Assembly (NCBI RefSeq): GCF_036373705.1
Contig: NC_089852.1
Coordinates: 36,080,207-36,144,206, forward strand
Direction of reading: 5' to 3'
DNA from: Amia ocellicauda
Lineage: Eukaryota > Chordata > Actinopteri > Amiiformes > Amiidae
Length of the DNA stretch: 64,000 nucleotides
Under the pieces are notes generated by a model. That model worked only from the letters and a program-made list of their open reading frames with translations. It made no database searches and had not been told where the DNA came from. Every line of letters begins with the position of its first letter. Within the stretch, counting starts at the first letter, position 1. Below are positions 35,744-46,386 of the stretch, in pieces. A program made the translations under genes and the position numbers.

Positions 35744-37276
35744 TCACTGTCTGTCCCTCCACAGTGATCGGCTGCCGTTTCCCGATGGTCTTGACTTCTT
35801 TAGACAGCCTACTGCTCTGTGTCCTTCCTCTCCACAGAAAAAGCAATGACTACAATTAGAGAGACCTTTCTCCACGCAGTTGGGACATCCATATAGCTTC
35901 TCAAGCTTTGTCCGAGATTGTTGGTTTGTGGAACACTGGCATGCTTGTTCTTGTTGTTTGGTATTCTTAAGTTCATTAAGCATGTGTGCCAGAGTCTCTA
36001 CCTGTTCGCTGAGCTGCTGTATTGTTTTATTCTTGTTTTTCCGGTCAGAGGGCTCTATCTTCATGTTTGGGACATGATTATGTTCTTCTTCAAGCTGAAC
36101 GCCGTGAGCATGGGCCGGTTTAGAACGGTGTGAGGGCCCTAGCCTCCGCTGTCTCTCATTTTCATCACTGGTGATCTTCATGACATGTTTGAGAATCACT
36201 TCATTCATCTGTCACCTTACTATCTGACAGGAGAGGCCGCAGTTCCCTTCGGAATGTCATTATGCCTAAAGCCTAAGCCCTGATACACTGTGTGTAGAAA
36301 CACGTCTTGGACTGTCTCTGCACTGTATTTAATGTCTGTCCCATGTTGTTTTGACATGAAGAATATTTTCTGTTTTAGCCCAATCACCCTGTAGAGGAAC
36401 TGTTGTGGTGATTCCTGTTCTGTTTGTTTTGCACACATTAGCTCCTGGAATAGCTCTGTGCTGTTTCTGTCCCCTAGATGAGACTGAAGGAACCACTTAA
36501 GTTCAGTTACAGTGAACAGTTATATCTTCCTTATTCATTAGCATATCTTTGAAGTTGCCTGGTTTGATTATCCTAAGCACCCCTCTGACAATCTCAGTGT
36601 CACTAAACTCTTCCCTCACCCCTTCATCTATCTGCTTGCACACATTATTGTAGTTTATATCTGAAGAGTTGTTCTCTATTTGCCCCCCTTGAATTTTAAA
36701 CTCCCTGCGGTTGAGGTAGGAGAGGTCTCTTAAAGAGACCACTTTCTCATGTCTATGTGTTCCTGTCTGGTCACCCTGGTGATGGCTACCCTGCCTAGCG
36801 TTGTCTTGCTGTGTCGGATGAGGTGCTGCTACATTGGGTTGAATCTGAGTGCCTCTATGTAGAAGAAGCTTCCTACACAGCTCCTCATAAGCAACAAGCA
36901 TTTGCTGGTAATCAGCATCTGTGCCAGTGGCTATATTGGTGGGTGGGAAGTGTGTATCACGTGAGTCAACACTAGCATCCAAATCAACAGTTTGTTTAAC
37001 AGTTAACATACGGTGTTTTACCAAATCATCAATACAATCTCTTAGAACTAGTAGTTCTGCCATACCCTTATCTTCTGATTCTACCAAAGGTTTACACATT
37101 AGGAAAGCATTAATAAAATCAAGAGAACCCTCTTCATCATTCACTACTAGCTCTAACTGATCTTTACCAGGTACCGGACCCACAGTGTTGACAATCTTGA
37201 AGAGTTCCTCAGTCGTCAGTTCTAGCAGGCTCTTCCTGATGCCTCGCACCAGGCTCTTCCTCCCACTGTCTGACAT
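35744..37276 (-). mobile_element. Gag of the LTR element, with frameshifts
   Basis: The first frame (37276-36503) starts MSDSGRKSLVRGIRKSLLEL, predicts an N-terminal helical bundle of about 90 residues, a Gln/His-rich linker and then a capsid-like region (VVSLRDLSYLNRREFKI). The capsid continues in another frame (36510-36220: TELFQELMCAKQTEQ, QQFLYRVIGLKQKIFF). The last frame (36208-35744) carries a Cys-rich region with CPNC, CSHC and a canonical zinc knuckle CFFCGEEGHRAVGC (C-x2-C-x4-H-x4-C). Gag is thus spread over three frames. Confidence 0.82.
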
Positions 37277-37391
37277 GGCAGCCCTCTTCCTCTATCCCTC
37301 TCCCTCTATCTCTCTCAAGCTCGGTCGCACAGTCACACGGTCCCAGTATCTCAGGATAACTGGATCAGCATTCCCCCCATAGGTGGCGCCG

Positions 37392-37409
37392 ATCCCGGAC
37401 AAGCCCCCA
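37392..37409 (-). promoter_or_regulatory. Primer-binding site, tRNA-Pro type
   Basis: Read on the minus strand, this is tgggggcttgtccgggat, 6 bases inside the LTR. It differs at one position from the 18-base tRNA-Pro primer-binding site known from gammaretroviruses. Position and sequence both fit a minus-strand primer site. Confidence 0.8.
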
Positions 37410-37415
37410 AAAATC

Positions 37416-38064
37416 TGTAACAGACCCCAGCATCTGATAAAACAACAGGCTAATGCCGCCTGCGCCATGGGCATCAGACCGCACTGCAAAGCCTAATATA
37501 ACAAATCTAACCTGAACAATGTCTATCTATTTAACTTAAATAACACAATGATATATATATATATTTAAACCCTGATGTCAGCAAGCCATAAAATGAATAC
37601 AAATTACAAAAGTTGTAGACAAAGACGCGGGTCTACGGCGCCGCGTAACCATTTCCACATTGTTCCGAGTCGTGTTTACAAATATAATACACTTCCCCTC
37701 CACATTCTAACACATGGGCTTTATAAAACATCTCTTCATAGCCTGACAACCTTTTGTTGTGTTACAGTAGTTAAACATATACAGTTTAATACCATTACTA
37801 ACCTGTAAAACAGGATAAATAATCAGAGACTGGAGACGATTGTTGTAGTGTGCAGATAGCCCTGCTCCAGAATAAGGAACCAGAAACCTTGTCCCCCAAA
37901 GCAAACCTCCCGCACAACAAGCTAACCCCTTCCAGTGGCGATCGCCGGTCCTACACAACTTGAGTATTACACAGTTACATGTTTTCCCAAAAATAAAATA
38001 GTTATTTTAATAAATACAGCACCCATAACTACACAACGTGACCATACATTTTGTGTGTGTCACA
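37416..38064 (-). repeat. 5' LTR of the gypsy-type element
   Basis: 649 bases, TGTAACAG to GTCACA, followed by the target duplication CATG. It is uninterrupted, unlike its partner, and is the reference for recognising the two insertions in the other LTR. Confidence 0.92.
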
Positions 38065-38240
38065 CATGCAAGTAAAATCAAGACCTAGAACTGAGACTGC
38101 CCACTTTATTTTTGGCCCATCAGCTCCAGAGTCACTCCTTTTTAGACTGTTTCAACTGTTTTGCAATTTTGCTGGACTAACAAGACGTATTAAACCTTGT
38201 TATAAATACTACAACATTGCTCTTGATTATGTAGAAATAT

Positions 38241-38622
38241 TGTAGCGATCTGGGACTGGGGGGGTCATTTCGGGTATGCTTGTGTTACTTCCTGTATGTT
38301 ATTGTAACTGGGCTTAGTTAGTTGGGGGGGTCAGGGATTGGCCAACGTGGGAACACAGGGCGCGCCGTGGTTGGGGGAGCCAGTCACAGGGTGCAAACTA
38401 ATAAATAGGGGTGCCCGGTTCCCGCATACAGTTGAGTAGGGGCTGCAGTTAGAGTATTGGAGTTGCTGTTCAGAGATATAGTTCACAGTGAAGTCGCTCC
38501 AGCCTGAAAAAGCCTGTTCTTAAATAAAGCTTTTGTTTGGTTTGCATCCTGCGCCTCCTCCGTTATTGCTGCACAGCGTGGTGGAACCGCGACGAAAGCC
38601 AGGAAAAGTGGTGCTCGTTACA
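38241..38622 (+). mobile_element. Solo LTR of a second, unrelated LTR element
   Basis: 382 bases begin TGTAGCGATC and end CTCGTTACA, flanked by a 4-bp repeat ATAT (38237-38240 and 38623-38626). A TATA-like aataaatagggg lies near 38400 and a polyadenylation signal AATAAA near 38523, both in plus orientation. No internal region is attached, so it is a recombined solo LTR. Confidence 0.85.
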
Positions 38623-38629
38623 ATATTAT

Positions 38630-39174
38630 GTGAAAAGACATGTTTAACGTCATCAAACATGCTTAAGTTATAGTGTGATTATACAGAGCTAATATAATGT
38701 GCATAATGTGTGTGCATAAGGGTCTTGATTTTTCCTAGTGATCAAAATGGACACACAAGAGATTATCTTCCACATTAACGCACAAATCATAACACATGGT
38801 GTTTTTCTGTTGGTAACTAGTTGCTTGACAAAGTCCTAATATTTCAGAAAATGGGCGTTCATTCTGTCTTGGTAAAACTATTACATTTACATTGAAGTTC
38901 AATTCTTTTACCTTACATAATGTTAAATGTTTATAGACATTTAAAATTGCATTTTCATTGCAATATTCATTTTTATGTAATGAATGGTTTTTTATTTTGT
39001 CAGTTATCTTTTAAACCTTTTTGATAAAATAAATGTCTTGTGCTCACTGTTGCTGGAAGACAAATCATGTATTTCTTACTCTTCTCTTTGACATGAATGG
39101 CTTGGATTTATTTTAGTGTTTGTGTTTTTTTCCATATGTACTATTAATAATGTCTTCTTAATATTTAATTCAAT

Positions 39175-39214
<40 letters not shown>

Positions 39215-39913
39215 GATATTGTCTTACTGAAGTATATTATCAATGTATATTAAGAACAATAAACTAGTAATATCATCCATTTGCAATTTCTATGACATAT
39301 TCTTCATTATTTATAGAATGTAGAGCATTTATATGTGAAGTATCAATTAATTAATTAGGCATAGTCAATTAATTAATCAATTAAATGAATTCCATTGTCT
39401 ACCAAAAGGGTTACTGGCTTATTCTTTTTAATATGTTGTAGTCTGGCTTTGCTTTAGGTTTCATTCAATTATCTTTAATTTTAATGGAGATATGGACTTT
39501 TTTGATATGGATCAAAATTCATATATATATCAAGCTGTTAAACTGGTACATGTATTTTCTTCTGCAAACCAAAAATCCTGCACAATCACAATTCCATTTT
39601 ATTATCTTTAATCTACTTATCTTTGAATAGTTCAGAGGATCATGTTCATTCTTGGCGGCCACTTCAAGTCAAGTACAGATTGAAGATAGTATTCAATGTG
39701 GGCTGTTTTTATCTAATGAATGAAAGGCAGGACACTTTGGTTATACATCACACTATACCTAAAACAAATTTGGCATGTGAGTTACCTTTTGTGTCTATGA
39801 ACTGTCTAGGTGTCCCTGAAAACATTTGTTTCCATTTGATCTCAGAAAGTTCTGACTTAAGGCAAGAGGTGTGTAAACTTTAGGCTGCTGCTCCATTTAA
39901 TTCTGTGTTTTAG
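38630..39913. other. AT-rich stretch, no gene recognised
   Basis: It holds an (ATT)n microsatellite at about 39177-39213 and otherwise no exon, RNA or classifiable repeat that I can support. Confidence 0.4.
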
Positions 39914-42034
39914 GAATGCCCAGTTTAGCAATGATAAAGCCTTCACATTCGACTATGTGTTTGAGCCCACGACAGAGAAGAAATAGTCTTCAACTCTGCA
40001 GTGTCGTCATTGTTGATTGGCCTATTCAAAGGTGAACAGATGCTCCTGGGGTCTGTTTTTCATACGTGTTTTAACAAATTCAGGCTAAATTGACATATCC
40101 CGGATTGAACTAACAATGACAACTGATAACTTGGGCTTTTGGGCTCTTCCAACACTTATCTAGGATTTAATTAGCTTGTTATCTTAAGACAGAGGTCGCT
40201 CATCGCAGATAAGTGTGCATTCCCGTTTGGATAAGAAACAAAGGCAAAGTCTGAACAGCAGCTGATAATGGAAGGGTATGAGGAGGCAAAGGACATAATA
40301 AAGCCAATACTGTTGCGACTACAAAAGCCAGGGAAAATACGTTTTTTAATTGTATCAATGTCAATGACCCCAAAACACAGAGGTGTTCAATATCTTTTAT
40401 CCAGAGCCTTATACAGATATTACATAGAGTTCTTTACTGGCCAACAGTATACCGTATAGAAATGTATATTCATCCTTTGGCCATCTGTATTATTTCTAGG
40501 CTGTTGGAACATGCACTGTGATTGATCTTGCTTACAGACGATTTCAATGTAATGACCGGTTATGCCTATTTGGAGATGATGAAAGTGGAGAAGGAAAATA
40601 AATTGTTGGATATGAAGCTGTGAGTGTGAACTTGGATATTTAATTGAATATTAAGGTTTCAAGCATATAGTGTCATAATCACTGAATCTGATTTTTTTTT
40701 TTCTATTCACAGGCTGACCCTGATGCCTTTGATGCAATAAACAAATTTTTGAAATGAAACCCCAGTCTAGGCCAATCGTTAGCAGTAAAGACTTTTTTTG
40801 TTTGTTTGTTTTCCCCCACTCTATTATATTGAGAGTATTTTTGTTATATGATTTTTAGGTTGTGAAATAACATTACTTCTCAACTTTATAGCTTGGTGGT
40901 TCTTGAGTTGTGTTGAAAAGTTTGGTGTCAAATGTTACTTTATAAAATGTCAAATGTTCTCCTATATGAACATTTTCAATTTCTCTCCGGATCTTAGTGG
41001 CTGAATATGATGCAGAACCTGGAGAGAGTCCTCCAGAAACAGACCAACGTTCTGAGGCACAACACCGAGGAACTGAGGACTCGGTGTAATCTCAGTCCCT
41101 TCTTAGTATCGACACGCATCTAGGTTCGCTCAGTGTAAGCCTGGCGCCTCGTGCCTTTACAATAAAGGGGAAACTCAAGCACAATTTCAGGATCAAGGAC
41201 AGACTGTGCAGGGTAGACAGGAACAAAACAAAAAGGCAAAATAAAACAGAACCAAAATAATGACAAATACTGGGGTTTAACATGTATAGCACTTTGGGTG
41301 TCTATATAAAGCGCTATAGAAGTGTACGGATTGTTGTTATTATAACATAATCTTTCTCTTGAAACCTCTGATGTAAATTACTTTAATCATGCACACGCTC
41401 CGTGAAACATTAGTAATGGAGGACCAACACAAAAGGAAGTGTATATTTTCATCCTCTTTTAGGAGGTAAATTATGCCCCATCTCACACAGTGTACACCCT
41501 GTATCCGGTTGATTTTATATTTTCATAAAGAACGGGTAAGATTGCAAATGTTTTCCATTTCATTTTAAAAAACATCATAACATTTTCTAAATCACACAAC
41601 TATAACACGTTTGAACTTGTAGGAGTATACAGTTATTGATAGAAGTTTATGAACGTGTTAACCGCATAAGCTACATAGGCTGCAGCCTAGGACCGCTCGC
41701 CATCAGGAGGCCTCAGCTAACACCATGGACAGAACATTGCCATTTTATCTCTCTCTGTACGTGGAGGGAAAGTATAATGAACTTATCTTCCCTTTTCAAT
41801 TGAAAAAATACTATACAAATCGTGCAACCGATATATTATAGAATTTCTCCTGAAGTAACAACAACCCTGAGTGCTTTTTATGTTAGACTCTTTGAGAGGT
41901 AACAGCCACACTGGTGATCGTGTGTGAGTCCAGCTGACACTATCAACACTCTGCCTTACGTGGACCGAACCCAGAACATTAGGAACAAACCCATTGTCAA
42001 TATTGAGTCAAGAACTGCAGAGATGAAACAGCAG
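39914..42034 (+). pseudogene. Kinesin-4-like (KIF4-type) pseudogene fragments, out of order
   Basis: Three exon-like pieces resemble the chromokinesin KIF4. Piece 1 (39914-40031, after an acceptor and before donor AAAG/GTGAAC) reads NDKAFTFDYVFEPTTEK, then, after a frameshift, VFNSAVSSLLIGLFKG: the start of the motor domain. Piece 2 (40998-41083) reads MQNLERVLQKQTNVLR, like the coiled-coil stretch far downstream in the protein. Piece 3 (41917-42034, donor CAG/GTAACC) reads CVSPADT, then [14 protein letters not shown]: the end of the motor domain and neck. The order in DNA (1-2-3) is not the order in the protein (1-3-2). P-loop, switch I and switch II motifs were not found. It is a dead, rearranged copy. 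Other kinesin-4 members (KIF21, KIF27) fit less well. Confidence 0.65.
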
Positions 42035-42304
42035 GTAACCGCTCTGATGTGTCTGAGGTTTTACTTCATAGCCAATTGGAAGAGAGGAATCCTAGAGGAG
42101 TAAAATCATGAATAAATGTAACCAATCTTTCTTGTCCTAGAAAAACAGACAGAACATGTTAAGAAAATAAAATGAATGTGGATTAGTTTGTTCTGGCAGG
42201 TCAGTTTGCTAGAAAATACAAATAAATGTCTAGTTATATTGCGGTTTGAAAAATTGTGAAAATGTAAACATATTAAATCAAAGTTGAATAATCTGTGCTC
42301 TTCA

Positions 42305-42620
42305 TCTGTGTCTCGGATCATCAGTGTTAACCTGCAAGGCATGCTCAGATAAGCAGCAAAACCAAGAGGTCGTATCTTGAAAATGAATCAAAGCCAGTTA
42401 ACCTGTGAGAGTGACATGAGCGCTACCATCGCTGGTTATTGGTTTAGACTTGAGCCCAGGTTTACATTAACGAGTCAATTTAGCAGTAAATCTCAGGGCA
42501 GAAGTCTCTGTAGTGAGTTAAACCAGTTTTTCCTTTTAACATTGGCCTTCGTTACATGCCTATGAACTAAAAAAGCCAAGAGATATTCACAATGTGTTTG
42601 CTACATTTACTGCCAGGCAG
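42305..42620. repeat. Unclassified interspersed repeat, copy 1
   Basis: It matches 55527-55826 in the same orientation over about 300 bases, with shared stretches such as atgctcagataagcagcaaa, gtttagacttgagcccaggt and attcacaatgtgtt. No coding capacity, inverted ends or A-rich tail was seen. I cannot assign a class. Confidence 0.8.
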
Positions 42621-42929
42621 ACTTGTAGGACTCGAGTACGGGACTCGGACTCGACCGTTCCGTGGCTTGGACTCAGACATTTTTCATGACGAGTCTTTAT
42701 CATTACTACTTAATTTAACATAAACTATTATTCCTTTAAAAAATATAAGGGTAAATAAATATCAAATACTACCAAGATCAGGATGTTGCTGTGTGGAGAA
42801 ACACTCTACACTTTGCGTCAAACCTGTTTACAAGCAGCAGCAGTTAAACTGGCCCCGCCTGCAATTGACTGCAGTGAAACAGGCAGATATGAGACACAGA
42901 TTTGTGGCAAAACAAGACACAAGTCATTC

Positions 42930-43215
42930 TGATGTGTGCGCTTTTCTACATAACAAAATGTAGTTTTCAAAGATGTAGGTTTTCTCCGGGCACACCAGTT
43001 TCCTCCTCCCAGACATGTGGGTTAGGTTGATTGGCCTTGCTAAATTGCCCTGTGTGTATGTGTGTTGTCTGGCATCCTGTCCTGGGTGTATTCCTGCCTT
43101 GCACCCTATGCCTGCTAGGATCAGCTCCAGCTTCCCAATGACCCTCACCAAGATAAGCAGTTTCAAAAGTGTATGGATGGAAGATATAAGAAAAAAATCT
43201 AACAATACATATTAC
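42930..43215 (+). repeat. Widespread fish interspersed repeat fragment
   Basis: It contains the recognisable series ttctccgggcacaccagttt, ttaggttgattgg, ctaaattgccctgtg, atcctgtcctgggtgta and ggatcagctccagcttccc, ending in ataagcagtttcaaaagtg. I recognise this wording from fish and other vertebrate repeats but cannot fix its class. Confidence 0.6.
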
Positions 43216-43285
43216 TAAATGTTCTTATGCGATAGACCTTTCACTTGAGTGTACAAACTGGAGCGTGCAGTTTTTATCCTCTAAC

Positions 43286-43345
43286 CCAGGAGTTCCCAAA
43301 GTGCGGCCCGGGGCCCAAATGCGGCCCTCGAGGATGTTTGGTGCA
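43286..43345 (+). mobile_element. hAT-type MITE relic
   Basis: It reads caggagttcccaaagtgcgg followed by cccaaatgcggccc wording, which is the terminal region of a common vertebrate hAT-derived non-autonomous family. Only one end was found. Confidence 0.5.
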
Positions 43346-43539
43346 GTTCCCCAAAGCCAACTTTCAACCACCCTTTTTCTGAGCCTTTTCTATATTTTTA
43401 CACTTTCTGAAAAACAATCAACTGCCATACTACAACTGAGTTAAGGATAAAGTAGAGTGGGACCGTGCAACGAAATTATTGTCAGATATTCTACATGTCA
43501 CATCTTCCCACTGACAGTTCCCAGTTCTCATCTTCCTTT

Positions 43540-43900
43540 GACAGTTCCCAGTTTTTACCACCAGAGTGCGCTGTTTTATTATCTCTGCCCCTTTCTCATA
43601 GACTCTGTTTATCTCGGCTCCAAGGTTACCCTAGTTCAAGTTCACTCTATGCATTGCTTCAATTAACATACCTGTCCCCTCTTATTCACGCTCATTAACA
43701 CAGTATATATACCTTCCTACTCCCAAAATCCACTGCGAAGTCTTGCTCTCATTCTGAGTGTCAATTCCAAGCATTATGCTGTGTTTTGTCTTTGTGAATC
43801 TGACCCAATGCATTTCTCTCAACCTACGATTTCTGGATCCTGCTTGTTGACTGTTGTTTGCTGATCGATTGACCTTCTGCCTGATTATATAACTGTCAAC
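43540..43900 (+). mobile_element. Decayed LTR-like relic
   Basis: It shares the order of phrases seen at 5690-6141 (inverted) and 20070-20480: attcacgctcattaacacag, gaagtcttgc and ttgctgatcgattgacct. No attached coding region. Tentative. Confidence 0.4.
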
Positions 43901-43904
43901 TCCC

Positions 43905-44835
43905 CCAAGTCACAGAAATGCACGAGTTTTATTTACGATTGATTGATTGAATTAAATTTGCACGTTTAGTACCCGCTTATTCGCCAGGTTATACGAAATT
44001 CAATAACTGACAAGGAGAATTTTAGAAATCCCCCTTTTTTACAAATTTTTGTTTTCTTGGACTGTATATGGACATTGTAGTTTCTTTGGGTTACCAACCC
44101 CGGACCAGAGCAGAAGCTGGATGTGTTTGTCCCTGCTCCTCTTTGTACTAGGACATGTGGACTATTGCCTGCTCCAGTCCAGCTCCTGGTGCCGCCTGAG
44201 AAGACCAACAGTCCCTGCAAGAATTATGTTTTTTGGTTTTAACCTTTTTATTGTCTTTTAACATAAAAGGAGGAAGTCTGCTTGATTTTATATATTATAG
44301 AGATATTTTTAATACATATATTTAATTGTACAACTGTCCTGTGTGGTCTGTGGTGTGCTCCTGGCTTGTGAACCCCCAATTTAAAGAATCTAAATCGAAG
44401 GGAGAACTAAGAGGTAGTCTATGTAAAACTGACATATTTGGGGAATTGACAACCTCCCAACAGGTCCTAGCGCCTGTAGACAACGGCCAGGTGGCGTAGT
44501 CGTGCTTCCATAATAGTTTTACATCCCAGTGGTGTAACTTCCACTCTGTGACATAACCACGCCTTTTGTATTTCCTTAACTATTGTGTTCGCCGCCCCCA
44601 GAACACTGCCTGTTACTCAGATCTGCTACAGCCCCGCACTTGGGTACCTCACACTACCAGAGTCGGAGTCTTATTAAGGTAACTTACAGTGACAACAATG
44701 GCCGCCGCTCTTCCACCGATTATAGTTTGTGGCATTACTAATCTTACCACAAACGCCACATTGTTGAAAACAAGTGCTGGAGAACAACAGGCATCCTTCA
44801 TGTGTAAATCCAGAGCTGGATGTGCTCTCTGATCT
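43905..44835. other. No gene recognised
   Basis: Open frames here are short and have no recognisable motif or splice context. Confidence 0.35.
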
Positions 44836-45560
44836 AGGGATGGGGATTTTGAATAGTTTGCTACTCGAATACTCGTGATCCGAACTTTTCGTGTATTCGA
44901 TTAACCTAATTAGAGTCCAGCTGCTCTTACTTCGCAAAAATAAAAGGCACATACAGGCCTACTATAAATTATAACATATACTGGTACTGGCATCAGATTA
45001 ATTTAAATCAAAAGTATGTATTTATTCCATAATATTTTAATTAAAAATAATATAATAACCGAATACAAAAAAAAAACTGCCAATTTTTACTTGACGTTTA
45101 GTGTACATATCCAAATAAAACTTACGGTTTGCATGAAATGAAAAATGTACAGCATTAACCCTTAACCTTTAGTTTAAGTCGAAGTAATTTTCTTTAAAAA
45201 AAATCCCAGCCCAGCTAACACACAACTTTGCCACAACATTTTATAACATTGTGGCAACGTAAATTACGTTGCTACAATGTTGTGTGTTAGCAGGGAAACT
45301 CCATAACAAACGTATTTATTCATTAGCGTTAAAGCAGAAAAAAAGAAATGCTGCTCAAAAAATACCAAAAGTCAAAAACACAGCAAGGGCAGGTGGCACC
45401 AAAACTACCCCCGTGTTTCCAATATTTGTGTTCAATTTACATGTTTTTGTTTAAGAATATGAACATATTTACATGTTCAGATGAGAGACGATTTCGTAGC
45501 CTGTCCGGTAATTGAAAAGCTACTCTCTGCTGGGACCGTAGTTGTAGGAATGCACTAATA
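44836..45560. mobile_element. Probable hAT-like MITE remnant around a nested palindromic MITE
   Basis: The left part (gggatggggattttgaatag with actcgaatactcg) resembles a common fish non-autonomous hAT end, and similar gaat/ttcg wording recurs near 45560. The right boundary is uncertain. A separate small palindromic element lies inside at 45209-45295. Confidence 0.35.
45209..45295. mobile_element. Small palindromic MITE
   Basis: The left end cccagctaacacacaac and the right end gttgtgtgttagcaggg are inverted copies. The centre gcaacgtaaattacgttgc is itself a near-perfect palindrome. The right arm is shorter by an internal deletion. About 87 bases, non-coding. Confidence 0.7.
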
Positions 45561-45599
45561 TGTCGTCGCTAATTCTCCAATCGAATTCTTATTAATCGA

Positions 45600-46251
45600 A
45601 ATTTGTTTCTCCACCACCATACAAGTGCACCCAGATCCAGTGAAATGCAAGACTCACAATCAATATGCAGATTAATTTAATCCTTCGCCGAGGTTTCTTC
45701 TTGCAGGTAATAATCCTGGCCAAGAAACACTGCCATGGCACTATTTGCAGAAGTCGTGGTTTCTTTCTGTGCATTCAGCAGAGGACCCGCTCACCATGAG
45801 GCTGAAGTTGGCACACATTTATTTATACAAGTTGAATATTTAGCAATGAAATGAACGGGTTAAATCACTGTGGGCCACAGATTTCTCTGCTGATTCTTGA
45901 CGAGGGGCATTTTCTCTACCAGGTTCATGTGTACTTAGCCCTGCCCAACGCGGCTTTCATTGGCAAACAGCAAGGAAACATGCCACATATGCCAACCTAT
46001 CTATACAAGATAAATAATTAACATTGAAAGTAATGGGTTAAATAGTAGCATAATTGTTAAATCATATTTATTAAATCACCTCTTGTTTATGTAATTAAGT
46101 CTTAATATTTCAGATCATGTTTGTATTATGCTGTGTTTGTTTCCATCACAACGTGTCCCACTTTATTCTTGAAATATTGCACAAGTCGTGTTGTATCTCA
46201 ATTCAGTTGTATTCTGGCCTGGACTTAATATGTGGTCATTCATTAAAAAAC

Positions 46252-46254
<3 letters not shown>
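45600..46254. other. No gene recognised
   Basis: Only short, motif-free open frames are present. An AT microsatellite follows at 46256-46300. Confidence 0.35.

Positions 46255-46255
<1 letters not shown>

Positions 46256-46300
<45 letters not shown>
46256..46300. repeat. (TA)n microsatellite
   Basis: About 20 uninterrupted ta units, 86 bases before a Tc1-like element. Confidence 0.95.
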
Positions 46301-46302
<2 letters not shown>

Positions 46303-46386
46303 ACGGGTGACAAATTATAGAAAAACAGATGTACTGCATGATACAATTAAACAATTAACATCCTATCATGCTCTGTGGCATGTATA

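Noticed and set aside
44049-44261. Hydrophobic 70-codon plus-strand frame, possible small membrane protein
   Set aside because: No start context, family resemblance or splice support, and the surroundings are repeat-rich.
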